NCBI RefSeq assembly: GCF_005886145.1
Contig: NZ_CP040504.1
Span: 1,116,001 to 1,180,000 of the forward strand
Length of the DNA: 64,000 nt
From: Neisseria sp. oral taxon 014 str. F0314
Lineage (GTDB): Bacteria; Pseudomonadota; Gammaproteobacteria; Burkholderiales; Neisseriaceae
Direction: 5' to 3'
The translations under genes were made by a program, and so were the position numbers. The first letter of the stretch is position 1; every line of letters begins with the position of its first letter. The notes below the pieces were generated by a model. The model saw only the letters and a list, made by a program, of their open reading frames with translations, had not been told where the DNA came from and did not search any database. Below, piece by piece: positions 28,228 through 39,422 of the stretch.

Positions 28228-29379
28228 TTAGAATTTGTGACGCAGACCAACCAAACCGGCAGTAGTTTCCACTTTATTATCGTGGCGTTTACCAGCTTTT
28301 AACCAACCGGCAGACACCATAGCGGTAGTGCGTTTGGAGAAGTCGTAATCAGCACCCAATACAACTTGGTTGTATTCAGTAGAAGTTTTATCTTGAGAAG
28401 ACAAACCCTTACCTTTGGCTTTAAAACCATGAGCGTAAGAAACACGAGGAGTCACATTGCCAAAGCGGTAAGCACCAGTTACAGCCAATTCATGAGTTTT
28501 AATACGTGTCGAAGTGTCATTAGCAGCATCATAATCACGAGTTGCATAGATAGGATTGCCCGCCGCATCACGACCAGCAACATACGGCGTAACGCCATCA
28601 GCAAAGGCTGCGCGATAACTATCCAATGTATCCCAACCGTTGGTATATTGATAACCTAAACCCACAAACAAATTATTGGCATCATAACCAGCTTGAACCT
28701 GATGAACTTGTCCACTCTTGTTCTTGTTATTATCACCTACATAAGCAGATTTTTGGTAAGCACCACCATACTGTGCAAAGAATCCTGAATTTTCATAATT
28801 CAAACCAGCATAGTATTTAGAGGTATCATTACGATAATTTGTAACGCCTTTTTCATTACGACCAGTATTATCCTGATTATCACGTGGAGTATATTGGACA
28901 TTCGCACTAAAGCCAGCAAATACAGGAGAATCATAACGAACAGACACTGCGCGTTCGCCAGTACGGGTAAATACACCTAACCCTAAAGCATTACTGCTAT
29001 ATTCCCACGGATCAATTTTATCCATGTCTTTCAGTTGAGTGTTGATTTTACCAGCACGAACTTTACCAAAACCGCCTTCTAAACCGACAAATGCCTCGCG
29101 CGTACCCCAACCAGCATCAGTACCTGCTACTGAAGTTTTGCTTTCAACTTGCCAAATGGCATTCAAATCGCTACCTACATGCTCATGACCTTTGAAACCG
29201 ATACGAGAACCAAAGTCAGCAATTTTGGTAGTAGTAGCGCTTTTTGCTTCAACGCCATTAACTTTAACTTTAGTTTGACCAACTTCCACACCTGCTTTGA
29301 TTTGACCGTAAAGAGTTACGTCAGCCATTGCAGCAACCGGTAGAGCGGCTAAAGACAGAGCAATCAGAGATTTTTTCAT
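28228..29379 (-). CDS. porB: Major outer-membrane trimeric porin, PorB type
   Basis: A general diffusion porin of 383 residues. The signal peptide MKKSLIALSLAALPVAAMA is followed by DVTLYGQIKAGVEV, the standard neisserial porin N-terminus, and the protein ends in GLRHKF with the C-terminal phenylalanine needed for BAM recognition. Alternating polar and aromatic strands throughout fit a 16-strand barrel. Length is somewhat greater than meningococcal PorB because of long surface loops, for example around residues 255-300 (AAFADGVTPYVAGRDAAGNP). There is AAGGAA seven bases before the ATG. It is a single gene with its own promoter and terminator. PorA is an alternative name but its loop and poly-G promoter features are absent. 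Confidence 0.93.
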   Translation of the reverse strand: MKKSLIALSLAALPVAAMADVTLYGQIKAGVEVGQTKVKVNGVEAKSATTTKIADFGSRIGFKGHEHVGSDLNAIWQVESKTSVAGTDAGWGTREAFVGLEGGFGKVRAGKINTQLKDMDKIDPWEYSSNALGLGVFTRTGERAVSVRYDSPVFAGFSANVQYTPRDNQDNTGRNEKGVTNYRNDTSKYYAGLNYENSGFFAQYGGAYQKSAYVGDNNKNKSGQVHQVQAGYDANNLFVGLGYQYTNGWDTLDSYRAAFADGVTPYVAGRDAAGNPIYATRDYDAANDTSTRIKTHELAVTGAYRFGNVTPRVSYAHGFKAKGKGLSSQDKTSTEYNQVVLGADYDFSKRTTAMVSAGWLKAGKRHDNKVETTAGLVGLRHKF

Positions 29380-29449
29380 TGCTGTATTCCTTTTCTATCG
29401 TCTAAGAAATAACACAAACGGGGGGAAGCCGTTTTGTTGTTTGCAACCC

Positions 29450-29465
29450 CTGCTTAACCAAGCAG
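29450..29465 (-). promoter_or_regulatory. Leader hairpin in the porin 5' untranslated region
   Basis: CTGCTT-AACC-AAGCAG is a perfect six-base-pair hairpin close to the predicted 5' end of the porin message. A second stem (AAACGG/CCGTTT around a G6 run, 29416-29435) lies nearer the start codon. Both may protect the message or affect its translation. Confidence 0.5.
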
Positions 29466-29480
29466 TGATTTCATGTGTTC

Positions 29481-29509
29481 AATATAATTGGTTGGCGGAA
29501 AAAAAACAA
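29481..29509 (-). promoter_or_regulatory. Predicted sigma-70 promoter of the porin gene
   Basis: On the minus strand TTGTTT (29504-29509) and TATATT (29481-29486) are exactly 17 bases apart. The region upstream (29510-29600) is extremely AT-rich and could be an UP element. The transcript would carry a leader of about 95 bases. The remaining stretch up to the truA stop (29600-29768) shows no gene. Confidence 0.65.
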
Positions 29510-29768
29510 ACTTTATTGAATGTTTGCTACTTTACCTTTTCTCTCAAAGCAATGATAAATAAATTATTTCATATAAAAAAATATGAAAATCAATGAGTTA
29601 TAATGTTAATTTATTAAATTGCGATTTTACAACACATTTTAGATATATCACATATTTGCCACACTACCATGAAGAACACGGTATTTGCGTATATCAATGC
29701 TTCACCTCAACCAAGCCAAATTCTTCCTTTTTAAAGTAGCACATCTGAACCCTTTATGGTTATATCCT

Positions 29769-30596
29769 CTATCCGATATTCCTCATCCAATAAGGCAACT
29801 GAATTTTTGGAATACCAAACTCCCGCGGATAATCTACCCCTGTCAGATACAAACCATCAGACATAAAAGTCGGAGGCGCTTTCAGGCGACTCCTTTCTTT
29901 TATTAAATCAGCAAATTGCCCCACATCCAATCTTCCACATCCGACATAAACCAAAGCCCCCATTATATTACGCACCATATGATGCAAAAAGGCATTGCCA
30001 TGTATATCAAAGTACAGCCATTCAGCCCCCCCACCAATCTCTGTACTATATATGGTTTTAACTGGAGATTTCGCCTGGCATTCGGCAGCACGAAAACTAG
30101 AAAAATCATGTTCTCCAACCAATAATGCTGCTGCCTGCCGCATTCTTTCCAGATTAAGTGGCAAATGCGTCCATCCCGCCCTACCCTTCATTAAAGGAGA
30201 ACGAACAGGGGCGGATTGCAAAAGATAACGGTAACGACGCCCAAATGCATCAAACCTCGCATGAAAATGCGGTTGTGTCGTTTGCGCACACAATACCGCC
30301 ACTCCGTCAGGAAGATATGCATTCACACCACGCACCCATGCTTGCGGCGGTCGGAATACCGCGGTATCAAAATGAACTACTTGAGCAACCGCGTGTACAC
30401 CGGTATCAGTTCTCCCCGCCACAGTAACAGAAATATTTTCTCCTGCAATTTTACTGATTGCTGATTCTAATTCTGCTTGTACGGTAGGAATACCTTCGGC
30501 TTGCTTCTGCCACCCGAAAAATCGACTACCATCATAAGATAAAACCAAAATCCATCTTTGCTTTATAAGCTGTAAATTCGATGCGGAGTTTGCCAT
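29769..30596 (-). CDS. truA: tRNA pseudouridine(38-40) synthase TruA
   Basis: TruA isomerises uridines 38-40 in the anticodon arm of several tRNAs. The 275 residues contain [12 protein letters not shown] (about 20-31), the catalytic motif [10 protein letters not shown] with its aspartate (about 60-69), RRYRYLL (about 127-133) and [18 protein letters not shown] [15 protein letters not shown] (about 203-217). The upstream neighbour on the same strand is tspA/fimV, 142 bases away. The N-terminal 15 residues are slightly longer than in E. coli. The last nine residues (LPYWMRNIG) are a little extended. Confidence 0.95.
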   Translation of the reverse strand: MANSASNLQLIKQRWILVLSYDGSRFFGWQKQAEGIPTVQAELESAISKIAGENISVTVAGRTDTGVHAVAQVVHFDTAVFRPPQAWVRGVNAYLPDGVAVLCAQTTQPHFHARFDAFGRRYRYLLQSAPVRSPLMKGRAGWTHLPLNLERMRQAAALLVGEHDFSSFRAAECQAKSPVKTIYSTEIGGGAEWLYFDIHGNAFLHHMVRNIMGALVYVGCGRLDVGQFADLIKERSRLKAPPTFMSDGLYLTGVDYPREFGIPKIQLPYWMRNIG

Positions 30597-30695
30597 ACTA
30601 TAATCACTAACTATATTGCGAAAAATTCATTGTACTGTCTCGGACGGACCACAAACCATAATCAACCTGATAAAAAGGAATTTTAGCTAAAAGAA

Positions 30696-30720
30696 AAGAT
30701 GCCGTCTGAAACGGCATCTT
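30696..30720 (-). terminator. Terminator of tspA/fimV with an AT-type uptake sequence
   Basis: AAGATGCCGT and ACGGCATCTT pair around CTGAA, followed on the minus strand by TTCTTTT. The uptake sequence is the ATGCCGTCTGAA form, rare in this window. Confidence 0.82.
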
Positions 30721-30738
30721 CATCCAACCCAATAATAT

Positions 30739-33108
30739 TTAAGAATCCAATTCTTTCAACATCTCTTTGGCTTTATCTAAAATAGCGCCTTGCGATTCTT
30801 CAAGCAATTCTTGCAATGTTTCACGAGCCGCAGCCGGATCGCCTATTTCAACATACATTTTAGCCAATTCATATTTCGCTTCAAACGGCGCCGTCATACC
30901 TACTGATTCGGAAATGAAACTGCTGTTTTCATTTGATGCGCCATCTACATCTTCAACAGCAATATCTTCCCAGTCTACATTTCCATCAGTCTCATCAATT
31001 TGTAACGGCTGTTCATCAAAATCGGTACTATCCTGGAATGACAAGCCTCGATCTTGCCTAACAGCAAACACCTCAGAAGAATCAGAATCATGCTTTTCTT
31101 CGAAAGTAATTTCTTCAGTTTCAAGAGACGGTTCCTCAATCGCCTTATTACTTTCTTTATCTTCCTCAGGGGAAGGTATTTCAAAGTCCAACGGCTCACT
31201 AGAAGCAGACTCTTTGTTTTCATTTATATTATCAAGATCTTTCTCTCGCTCTTGATGAATTTCTTGAGAAAGAGGCAAATTCTCCTCTTTATTCTCTTCC
31301 GCCTCATTAACCGCAAAGAAATCTAATACCTCGTCTTCTTTAACTTCTACTTCTTCCTTAACAGAATCAGTCACTGAAGAATGACTTTCCTGTTTAATTA
31401 CAGATGGTTGGTTTGAAGAGATAAACGAAGGTTCAGTATCCGGTTCGTAAACGCTTTCGGTCGATTCAATCGTATCCCAATCCGCATTACGGCGTTTTTC
31501 CGTTTCCTCATCAGTTGTTACCGCACTGGAAACGATACCTGATTGAACTGCCTCAACTGAATTCCAATCTACTTTGACATCATCTTTATCCGCAACATTT
31601 TCTTCTGTTGCCTGAGTAAAGAAAATATCATCATCAAAATCATCCTCAATCGCTAAACCTTCTTCAGTAGACGGCTCTTTCGATGTACCTTTTTCATCAA
31701 AACCAACATGAACCTCAGGCTTCGTTTTAGGAGATTCTATTTCTTCAGTTTCTTCTGTACTCTTAGTTTCAGCAGCAAATTTTTGTCCTTCCAAAGAAGA
31801 TTTGACATTGCTGAAAGAAAAACCTTCTTCGTCTTCTTCATCCTCATCAGAATGCTGCTTAGCAACCGGAACTACAATTTTCTGCTCTCCGGCTTTACGC
31901 CCGGCAAGCAGTTTTGCCAACAGCAGCAACACTACAAGTGACGCTCCACCAATCAGCAACCAACGCCACAATCCACCTTCTTCAGAAGGAATATTTTCTT
32001 CAGACGGCCTTACTTGTTCTTGTTGCTCTACAGCCTGTTTAGGTAACCGTTCGACCGCACTTGCTGCTCCAGCATCCACATCGGAAGCAGGGCTCACAGC
32101 CTCTGATGCCGCTCTAACTTCATTCTCAATCGGCTTAACGGTTTCAGGGACTGTTTCCTGTATATTTTTATCTTTTGCTTGGGCATCAGAAGCAGGTTTA
32201 GCTCCGGAAGGCGCCGCGACAGCGGGTTGCTCTACCTGCTGCTGTTTTTGGGCATTTTGCTGAGCTTGATCCAAAGCTTGGGCTGCATTTTCAGCAGGCA
32301 CTTTTATAGCAGGGGGCTGAGCCGCCAAACGCTTCATTTCATCGCGCGCAGGAATATTCAATACCTTCCCTGCCAACATTCTGTCGGCATTGTTTTCAAT
32401 AAATACAGTCGGGTTCGCATTGACCAAGGCACGCATGGTTTCGGCCACACTCATACCTTGTGGACGAATACGGGCAGAAATACCGAGCAATGTCTCCCCG
32501 TTAAGTACCAAATGGCGCTTACCATAGCTTATATTGGAATATTCTTTTTCGTTGGCTATTTGTGTCTGTCTGCCGGTAATTTTAGGTTTAGTTGCCTGAA
32601 CAGGCTCCTGATACTCCGCTTCTTCAGAATTGACGATACGGCTGATACGTTCGCGCGCGGCTTCACGATCAACATTTTGGGATTTCGGGGCAGAGGCTGG
32701 TTCAACTTTGGTTGTCTGATTATTGTTGTTGATACGCGCACGGGAGGAACCATCCGGCTTTGATGCATAATCGGCCGGATCGATAATAGCCGTATATTCA
32801 CGCGATTGAGAGCCTGCACCTACTTGAAAAATCAGTACGGGGTCTTGGATAGGCTGGGAAGAACGGATGCTTATGATTGCTTTATCGCCCGATTTGCGCA
32901 CGCTGGTACGCAAGTTTCCGTTGGAAACCGTAGCTTTTCCGCCATTCAACAGCGCCTTGGCCTCATCACCGGTAACGGTAATACTGCCCGAAAAAGGCTC
33001 ACCGAGATTTGACTGGACATTCAGCCCGCCCAGCCCTGCAACTGCGCTGAAAGACGTCATCAACGCCACGGAAGCAGCAATCAATTTCATTTTATGATGG
33101 TTTTTCAA
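30739..33108 (-). CDS. tspA: TspA / FimV-family peptidoglycan-binding membrane protein
   Basis: The neisserial FimV homologue, named T-cell-stimulating protein A in meningococcus, is linked to type IV pilus function and adhesion. The 789 residues begin with a signal peptide or anchor (about 1-25). A FimV N-terminal domain (GLGGLNVQSNLGEPF at about 26-40) is followed by a LysM-like region (HLVLNGETLLGISARIRP, about 198-215), a membrane segment (about 385-403, WLLIGGASLVVLLLLAKLL), a very acidic low-complexity cytoplasmic region (about 415-720), and the FimV C-terminal helix pair (YELAKMYVEIGDPAAARETL, about 743-762). The start is a TTG at 33108 with AGGGGA six bases upstream; the first ATG, at 33090, has no site. 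An uptake sequence is read in frame as RPSEE. Confidence 0.88.
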   Translation of the reverse strand: MKNHHKMKLIAASVALMTSFSAVAGLGGLNVQSNLGEPFSGSITVTGDEAKALLNGGKATVSNGNLRTSVRKSGDKAIISIRSSQPIQDPVLIFQVGAGSQSREYTAIIDPADYASKPDGSSRARINNNNQTTKVEPASAPKSQNVDREAARERISRIVNSEEAEYQEPVQATKPKITGRQTQIANEKEYSNISYGKRHLVLNGETLLGISARIRPQGMSVAETMRALVNANPTVFIENNADRMLAGKVLNIPARDEMKRLAAQPPAIKVPAENAAQALDQAQQNAQKQQQVEQPAVAAPSGAKPASDAQAKDKNIQETVPETVKPIENEVRAASEAVSPASDVDAGAASAVERLPKQAVEQQEQVRPSEENIPSEEGGLWRWLLIGGASLVVLLLLAKLLAGRKAGEQKIVVPVAKQHSDEDEEDEEGFSFSNVKSSLEGQKFAAETKSTEETEEIESPKTKPEVHVGFDEKGTSKEPSTEEGLAIEDDFDDDIFFTQATEENVADKDDVKVDWNSVEAVQSGIVSSAVTTDEETEKRRNADWDTIESTESVYEPDTEPSFISSNQPSVIKQESHSSVTDSVKEEVEVKEDEVLDFFAVNEAEENKEENLPLSQEIHQEREKDLDNINENKESASSEPLDFEIPSPEEDKESNKAIEEPSLETEEITFEEKHDSDSSEVFAVRQDRGLSFQDSTDFDEQPLQIDETDGNVDWEDIAVEDVDGASNENSSFISESVGMTAPFEAKYELAKMYVEIGDPAAARETLQELLEESQGAILDKAKEMLKELDS

Positions 33109-33377
33109 GATTTATCCCCTGTTTGAATTACAGTCCTGCTGTGCGATACCACGCAATTAACTATATATTCCGTCATGATATAGTCTAAAACCTATTTTTG
33201 CCAAGCAATCTGCTAAATTAAGTTAAAAAGAAGCCGTAAATATGCGGCTTTATAGCCACTATTCGTTTCTTTTGCACAAACACGGCTATTTTACTGATTA
33301 TCCGCTCCTGCGAACAGATGCAAAAATACGCCGCAACCTGTATGATTGCCCTTTACGTGATTTGTTTCCTCCTCCCT

Positions 33378-33914
33378 ATGAAAATTCTCAGCGACTTACT
33401 GGCCGTCATCCTTTTTTTCATCACTTATACCGTTACAAAAAACATTATTTGGGCAACAGCCGTAGCTTTGGCGGCGGGTGTCGTTCAAGCAGTTTTCACC
33501 TATATCAAAAACAAAAAACTTGAAACAATGCAGTGGGTCAGCCTGATTCTGATTGTTGTCTTGGGCGGCGCGACCATTTTATTGAAAGACCAGCGTTTCA
33601 TCATGTGGAAGCCGACTGCTCTGTTTTGGTTCGGCGCACTGGCGCTGGCTGTCGGACAAATTATGGGGAAAAACAGCCTGAAATCCTTGATGGGTAAAGA
33701 ACTCGAACTCCCCGACCTTGTTTGGCGCAAACTGACTTTTGCATGGATAGGTTATTTGCTGTTTATGGGTATTGCCAATATTATCGTGTTTAAAAACTTT
33801 ACCGAAGCACAGTGGGTAAGCTACAAACTGTTCGGTTCAACCGCTCTGATGATTGTTTTTGTCATCGGACAGGGCTTATACTTGAGCCGCTATTTACCAC
33901 GGGAGAATAATTGA
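33378..33914 (+). CDS. yciB: Inner-membrane spanning protein YciB (intracellular septation protein A)
   Basis: A 178-residue polytopic protein linked to septation and cell-envelope integrity. The start at 33378 (MKILSDLLAVILFF) is the family-typical one, although the ribosome site is poor; an upstream ATG at 33318 adds 20 hydrophobic residues of doubtful value. Five membrane segments are visible near 4-22, 24-44, 52-70, 78-96 and 121-170 (two). The motif MWKPTALFWFGALAL is characteristic. Its stop overlaps the next start (TGATG), making the first link of a tightly packed yciB-yciI-bolA cluster. Confidence 0.92.
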   Translation: MKILSDLLAVILFFITYTVTKNIIWATAVALAAGVVQAVFTYIKNKKLETMQWVSLILIVVLGGATILLKDQRFIMWKPTALFWFGALALAVGQIMGKNSLKSLMGKELELPDLVWRKLTFAWIGYLLFMGIANIIVFKNFTEAQWVSYKLFGSTALMIVFVIGQGLYLSRYLPRENN

Positions 33915-34204
33915 TGGAATATTATATGTTGCTAGCAACCGATGCCGATGATGTACATGAAGCACGAATGGCAGCGCGGCCTGCCCATCTGAAACGCTTG
34001 GAAGCTCTAAAAGCAGAAGGCCGCCTGCTGACCGCAGGTCCGAATCCCCTGCCTGACAATCCCGAACGCGTATCGGGCAGCCTGATAATCGCACAGTTCG
34101 AATCATTGGATGCCGCGCAGCAATGGGCGGAACAAGACCCGTATGTCGATGCGGGCGTTTACGAAGAATTATTGATTAAACCTTTCAAAGCCGTGTTCAA
34201 ATAA
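33914..34204 (+). CDS. yciI: YciI-family protein
   Basis: A 96-residue small dimeric-fold protein. Family marks are the HLKRLEALKAEGRLLTAGPN segment (about 26-45) with a conserved histidine near residue 26, and the ending EQDPYVDAGVYEELLIKPFK (about 74-93). A related aspartate-histidine pair is seen in chlorohydrolases, but no reaction is established for YciI in this setting. The start overlaps the yciB stop by one base and has GGGAG inside yciB; its own stop overlaps the bolA start (TAATG). Confidence 0.9.
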   Translation: MEYYMLLATDADDVHEARMAARPAHLKRLEALKAEGRLLTAGPNPLPDNPERVSGSLIIAQFESLDAAQQWAEQDPYVDAGVYEELLIKPFKAVFK

Positions 34205-34473
34205 TGGATATGAAGCAGTCTATCGCAAGCCGTCTGAAAACGCTTGAACCCCGAATTTTCGAATTTCAGGACGACAGCCACCTGCACGTCGGACACGCTG
34301 GCAATCGCGGCGGCGGCCATTACAGCATTTTGGTCGTCAGCACCTTGTTTCGGGACACTCCGCGCCTTGAACGCCAGCGTACCGTCAAAGGCTTGTTGCA
34401 GGATTTATTTTCAGACGGCCTTATTCACGCTTTGAGCATTAAGGCACTTACCCCCGAAGAATATTTCAACTGA
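34204..34473 (+). CDS. bolA: BolA-family protein
   Basis: An 89-residue BolA fold protein; these bind monothiol glutaredoxins and take part in iron-sulfur cluster handling or stress morphology. It shows DDSHLHVGHAGNRGGGHYSI (about 24-43) with the conserved histidine region, and a C-terminal GLIHALSIKALTPEEY. The residues LFSDGLIH are encoded by an in-frame reversed uptake sequence at 34407-34422, replacing the usual L-x-x-x-VHAL sequence, an example of an uptake sequence fixed inside a conserved helix. Confidence 0.9.
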   Translation: MDMKQSIASRLKTLEPRIFEFQDDSHLHVGHAGNRGGGHYSILVVSTLFRDTPRLERQRTVKGLLQDLFSDGLIHALSIKALTPEEYFN

Positions 34474-34491
34474 ATTGGAAGCAGAGAGAAA

Positions 34492-35367
34492 ATGATGAAA
34501 AAGAGCCATATTATTTCCGCCTTGGTACTGGCAGCCTTATCGGGCACCCTGTCGGCAAAAACCTTGGTAACGGTAAACGGTACCGCCATCGACAGCAGCA
34601 CCATCGATGATCAGGTCAAAGTCATCCGCAGTCAAAACAAACAGGTTCAGGATAGTCCCGCCCTACGCAAAAGCCTGACCGAACGGCAGATTATCGCCAC
34701 CGTTGTCTCGCAAGAGGCCAAACGCCTGAAACTGGATCAGAGCGCGGAATTTAAAAAGGCAGCGGAGCAATCCCGTACTGCCGCAACCAAACAAGGCGCG
34801 GATAAAAAGCCCACCTTTAAAACCGAATGGGCTGTATTTGAAAAAGACCTGTTAGGACAGGCATTTGCCATGCACATTGCCAAACAGAACCCTGTACAGG
34901 AAAAAGACATCAAAACCGCCTACAACGACTTCAGCAAATTTTACAAAGGTACTCAGGAAGTACAGCTGGGACAAATTGCCGCCCGCAGCAACGAAGATGC
35001 GCAAAAAGCCATTAAAGACTTAGAAGCGAAAAAAAGTTTCGCCAATGTGTTGAAACAATACTCCGTTGACGAACAAGCCAAAAAAGCCGGCGGCATCGCA
35101 CGCGGTTATGTGCCGCTGAAAGATTTGGAACAGTCCGCCCCGCCGCTGTATGCTGCCATCAAAGACCTGAAAAAAGGCGGCTTTACCTCTGCACCGCTGC
35201 CAAACGGCAATGTTTACAGCGTGTTCTATATAAACGACCGTCGCGATATTAAAGTTCCGTCATACGAAGAGATGAAGAACGAAATAGGCAGCGAATTGCA
35301 GGCATCCCGTATCGACGCCGCCATCGGCGCTCTGATGCAGAAAGCGGATATCAAACCCGCCCAATAA
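34492..35367 (+). CDS. Periplasmic parvulin-type peptidyl-prolyl isomerase
   Basis: A 291-residue exported folding factor of the SurA/PpiC/PEB4 type that isomerises proline peptide bonds and probably assists outer-membrane proteins. A signal peptide (MMKKSHIISALVLAALSGTLSA, cleaved near residue 22) precedes an N-terminal helical chaperone region (about 25-130) and a PpiC rotamase domain (about 148-250) with VQLGQIAARSNEDAQKAI, the FANVLKQYSVD motif and GGIARGYVP. The C-terminal 40 residues return to the chaperone part. It is 18 bases downstream of bolA with AGAGA as a weak ribosome site. ATG at 34495 is an alternative start. Confidence 0.9.
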   Translation: MMKKSHIISALVLAALSGTLSAKTLVTVNGTAIDSSTIDDQVKVIRSQNKQVQDSPALRKSLTERQIIATVVSQEAKRLKLDQSAEFKKAAEQSRTAATKQGADKKPTFKTEWAVFEKDLLGQAFAMHIAKQNPVQEKDIKTAYNDFSKFYKGTQEVQLGQIAARSNEDAQKAIKDLEAKKSFANVLKQYSVDEQAKKAGGIARGYVPLKDLEQSAPPLYAAIKDLKKGGFTSAPLPNGNVYSVFYINDRRDIKVPSYEEMKNEIGSELQASRIDAAIGALMQKADIKPAQ

Positions 35368-35417
35368 GCCGTCAGACAAAGTTCCCAAAAGACATAATAC
35401 CGTTTTATGCATGACTG

Positions 35418-35462
35418 AGGCCGTCTGAAACCCGTCTTCCGAACCGGTTTTCAGACAGCCTT
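35418..35462. terminator. Uptake-sequence hairpin between the isomerase and dtd
   Basis: AGGCCGTCTGAAA pairs with TTTTCAGACAGCCTT; the right copy has one changed base (GACAGCC), so only the left is canonical. CCGTCTTCCGAACCGG lies in the loop. Confidence 0.7.
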
Positions 35463-35486
35463 CTCTACAAACCGATTAGGAACAAT

Positions 35487-35948
35487 ATGCGTGCCGTTAT
35501 CCAAAAAGTTACCCATGCCGAAGTGGACGTTATCAATGCCGACAGCCGTGAAACCTGCGGCAGAATCGACAGCGGTTTTGTCGTCCTGCTCGGCGTTACC
35601 CATCGGGACACGGAAACCGATGCCAAATATATTGCTGATAAAACGGCCAACCTGCGGATTTTTGAAGACGAAACGGGCAAACTCAATCTTTCGCTGAAAG
35701 ATACCGGCGGAACGGTTCTGCTTGTTTCCCAATTCACACTTTACGCCGATGCACGCAACGGCCGCCGCCCGTCCTGCTCAGATGCCGCGCCTGCCGCACA
35801 GGCCGACGAACTCTACCGTCTGGTTGCCGACCTGCTGCGCGCCCACGGGCTGCACGTCGAAACAGGACGCTTCCAAACCCATATGCAGATAAACCTGTGC
35901 AACGACGGGCCGGTTACGCTGCTGCTGGATTCGCAAAAACTGTTCTGA
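35487..35948 (+). CDS. dtd: D-aminoacyl-tRNA deacylase
   Basis: Dtd hydrolyses D-amino acids from mis-charged tRNA. The 153 residues contain [15 protein letters not shown] (about 1-15), [17 protein letters not shown] (about 30-46), the family motif SQFTLYAD (about 77-84), and a changed second motif [13 protein letters not shown] (about 87-99) where GNRPSF is usual. TAGGAACAAT lies before the ATG. C-terminal residues [10 protein letters not shown] are slightly longer than in E. coli. Confidence 0.93.
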   Translation: MRAVIQKVTHAEVDVINADSRETCGRIDSGFVVLLGVTHRDTETDAKYIADKTANLRIFEDETGKLNLSLKDTGGTVLLVSQFTLYADARNGRRPSCSDAAPAAQADELYRLVADLLRAHGLHVETGRFQTHMQINLCNDGPVTLLLDSQKLF

Positions 35949-36014
35949 TTTTACTCGAACAAATTTTAAATTATTCTTTTCAAATAATTACAATTAACTA
36001 ATGCAGATAAAAAA

Positions 36015-36047
36015 AGCCGTCTGAATGCAAGTTTCATTCAGACGGCC
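36015..36047 (+). terminator. Uptake-sequence terminator after dtd
   Basis: GCCGTCTGAATG and CATTCAGACGGC pair perfectly around CAAGTTT (12 base pairs), about 65 bases after the dtd stop. Confidence 0.8.
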
Positions 36048-36358
36048 TCATTGTTTTACATATATCAATGTAAACAAGGGAATAAACAGCGAAGGAATTT
36101 ACTACAGATGAAAAAATTAACACTTAACGAGCCTCAAATCTATCTGCGTCTACAATACAAACACATTCTGAAAGCTCAGGCGTATTTTACATTAAATTAA
36201 AAAACAAAGAAATATTTTCACAAATTTTTCTATCCTATTTTATAGTAAGTAACTCCCAAAAGAGAATTTCTTTTAAATAAGCGCTTATTTGACAAGACAA
36301 TGCGGCGAATAACCTTCTTATACGCTGTTGTTTTTGTACCGCTCCAGACAAATAAAGA

Positions 36359-36397
36359 AGCCGTCTGAAAAGCTTTGCTAACATTTTCAGACGGCCT
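36359..36397 (-). terminator. Uptake-sequence terminator of ettA
   Basis: GCCGTCTGAAAA and TTTTCAGACGGC pair around a 15-base loop, 18 bases after the ettA stop. Confidence 0.82.
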
Positions 36398-36414
36398 CAT
36401 CACTAAAGAAAGAA

Positions 36415-38091
<1,677 letters not shown>

Positions 38092-38215
38092 AAATCTCTT
38101 TCAAAATAAAACAACCGGCCTGCCGTTCGCACGAAGGCCGTCTGAAAACAATCGGGAATTTTTCGGCAGTCGGCCCCATTCTAACCGATTCCCGATAAAG
38201 CCGCCTGTCAAAAAA

Positions 38216-38244
38216 GGCCGTCTGAACATTTTTTCAGACGGCCT
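38216..38244 (-). terminator. Uptake-sequence terminator of tal
   Basis: AGGCCGTCTGAA and TTCAGACGGCCT around a short ACATTTTT loop, 25 bases after the tal stop. A further single uptake sequence is at 38135-38147. Confidence 0.82.
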
Positions 38245-38268
38245 CATCACTCATTTCAAGCCTTAAAA

Positions 38269-39324
38269 TCAGGCCAGAGGAGCCAGCAGTTTGGCAAATG
38301 CTTCCTCAAACTGTTTCAAACCGTCTTCCTGCAGGCGGGTGGCAAGGGCTTCCAAGTCAACGCCCAGTTTTTCGGCTTCGGCAAGCTGCGCTTTGGCTTC
38401 GGCCGCACCCTCGCCCAACGTAGCCTTGGCCGTACCGTGATCGATAAAGGCTTTCAGGGTAGCGTCGGGAACGGTATCGACGGTGTTCGCACCAATCAGG
38501 CTGTCGACATACAGGGTATCCGGATAGGCCGGATTTTTCACACCGGTCGAAGCCCACAGAAGTTGTACGCGGTTGGCTCCTTTGGCTGCGAGCGGGGCAA
38601 ATTCCGCACCGCCGAAGTATTCTTCCCAATCCTGATAGGCGGCTTTGGCCAAAGCGATGGCGATTTTGCCTTTCAGGTGGTCGGGCAATGTGGCGTCCAA
38701 CGCACTGTCTACGCGCGAGATGAAGAAGCTGGCCACAACGTGGATTTGGTCGACCGGCAGGCCTGCCGCCACACGTTTGGCGATACCGCGGGTATAGGCG
38801 GCGTAGGCTTTCAGGGTTTGTGCGCGGGAGAACAGCAGGGTCAGGTTGATGCTGATGCCTTCGGCCACCAGCGCTTCCAGTGCTTCCACGCCCGCATCGG
38901 TGGTCGGCACTTTAATCATAACGTTTTTGCGGTTGATGGCGGCGCGCAGGCGTTTGGCTTCTTCAACGGTACCGGCCGCGTTTTGCGACAGTTCGGGGGC
39001 GACTTCGAGGCTGACGAAACCGGTTTTGCCGCCGGTGGATTCGTGTTCGGACAGACACACGTCGCAGGCCGCCTGTACGTCGGCAATCGCCATTGTTTCG
39101 TAACGCTGTTTCGGGGTCAGGTTTTTCTGCTTCAAGGCTGCCACTTCATCTGCGTAGAGCGGGTCGCCCGCGAATGCCTTTTGGAAAATCGCAGGATTCG
39201 AGGTTACGCCGCAAACGCCTTGTTTCAACATCTCCGCCAACTCACCGCTCTGTACCAGCGAGCGGGAAAGGTTGTCCAACCAGATTTGTTGGCCTAATGC
39301 TTTAACGTCCGATAAAATAGTCAT
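38269..39324 (-). CDS. tal: Transaldolase
   Basis: Transaldolase moves a dihydroxyacetone unit between sugar phosphates in the non-oxidative pentose phosphate pathway. The 351 residues belong to the longer Tal type: [12 protein letters not shown] (about 39-50), [19 protein letters not shown] (about 139-157) with the Schiff-base lysine at the start, INLTLLFS (about 159-166) and [10 protein letters not shown] (about 197-206). AAAGGA precedes the ATG at 39324. It is divergent from kdsD across a 98-base gap that must hold both promoters. Confidence 0.94.
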   Translation of the reverse strand: MTILSDVKALGQQIWLDNLSRSLVQSGELAEMLKQGVCGVTSNPAIFQKAFAGDPLYADEVAALKQKNLTPKQRYETMAIADVQAACDVCLSEHESTGGKTGFVSLEVAPELSQNAAGTVEEAKRLRAAINRKNVMIKVPTTDAGVEALEALVAEGISINLTLLFSRAQTLKAYAAYTRGIAKRVAAGLPVDQIHVVASFFISRVDSALDATLPDHLKGKIAIALAKAAYQDWEEYFGGAEFAPLAAKGANRVQLLWASTGVKNPAYPDTLYVDSLIGANTVDTVPDATLKAFIDHGTAKATLGEGAAEAKAQLAEAEKLGVDLEALATRLQEDGLKQFEEAFAKLLAPLA

Positions 39325-39422
39325 CTCTGATTCCTTTATTTGAACAGGTTGTGGGAAGTTTTCATACTACCCCTATTTGCAGCGTTTGGATAGTATAAAT
39401 TCTTATTTGAAAGGCAGAAAAC

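Larger units (their letters stand above)
35949..36414. other. Gene-poor region between dtd and ettA
   Basis: About 465 bases, AT-rich. It contains two uptake-sequence hairpins (listed separately). A possible plus-strand frame of 30 codons starts at 36108 (MKKLTLNEPQIYLRLQYKHI...) with GAAGGAA ten bases before it and ends at a TAA at 36200; there is no support beyond start, ribosome site and stop, so it is not called as a gene. Confidence 0.4.

Noticed and set aside
29415..29430. G6 tract in the porin leader as a phase-variation switch
   Set aside because: Six bases are short for slippage, and the tract is in the leader, not between -35 and -10 boxes or inside the reading frame.
36108..36200. 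A 30-codon plus-strand frame between dtd and ettA
   Set aside because: It has a start and a possible ribosome site but no paralogue, motif or context; kept only as a remark in the region entry.
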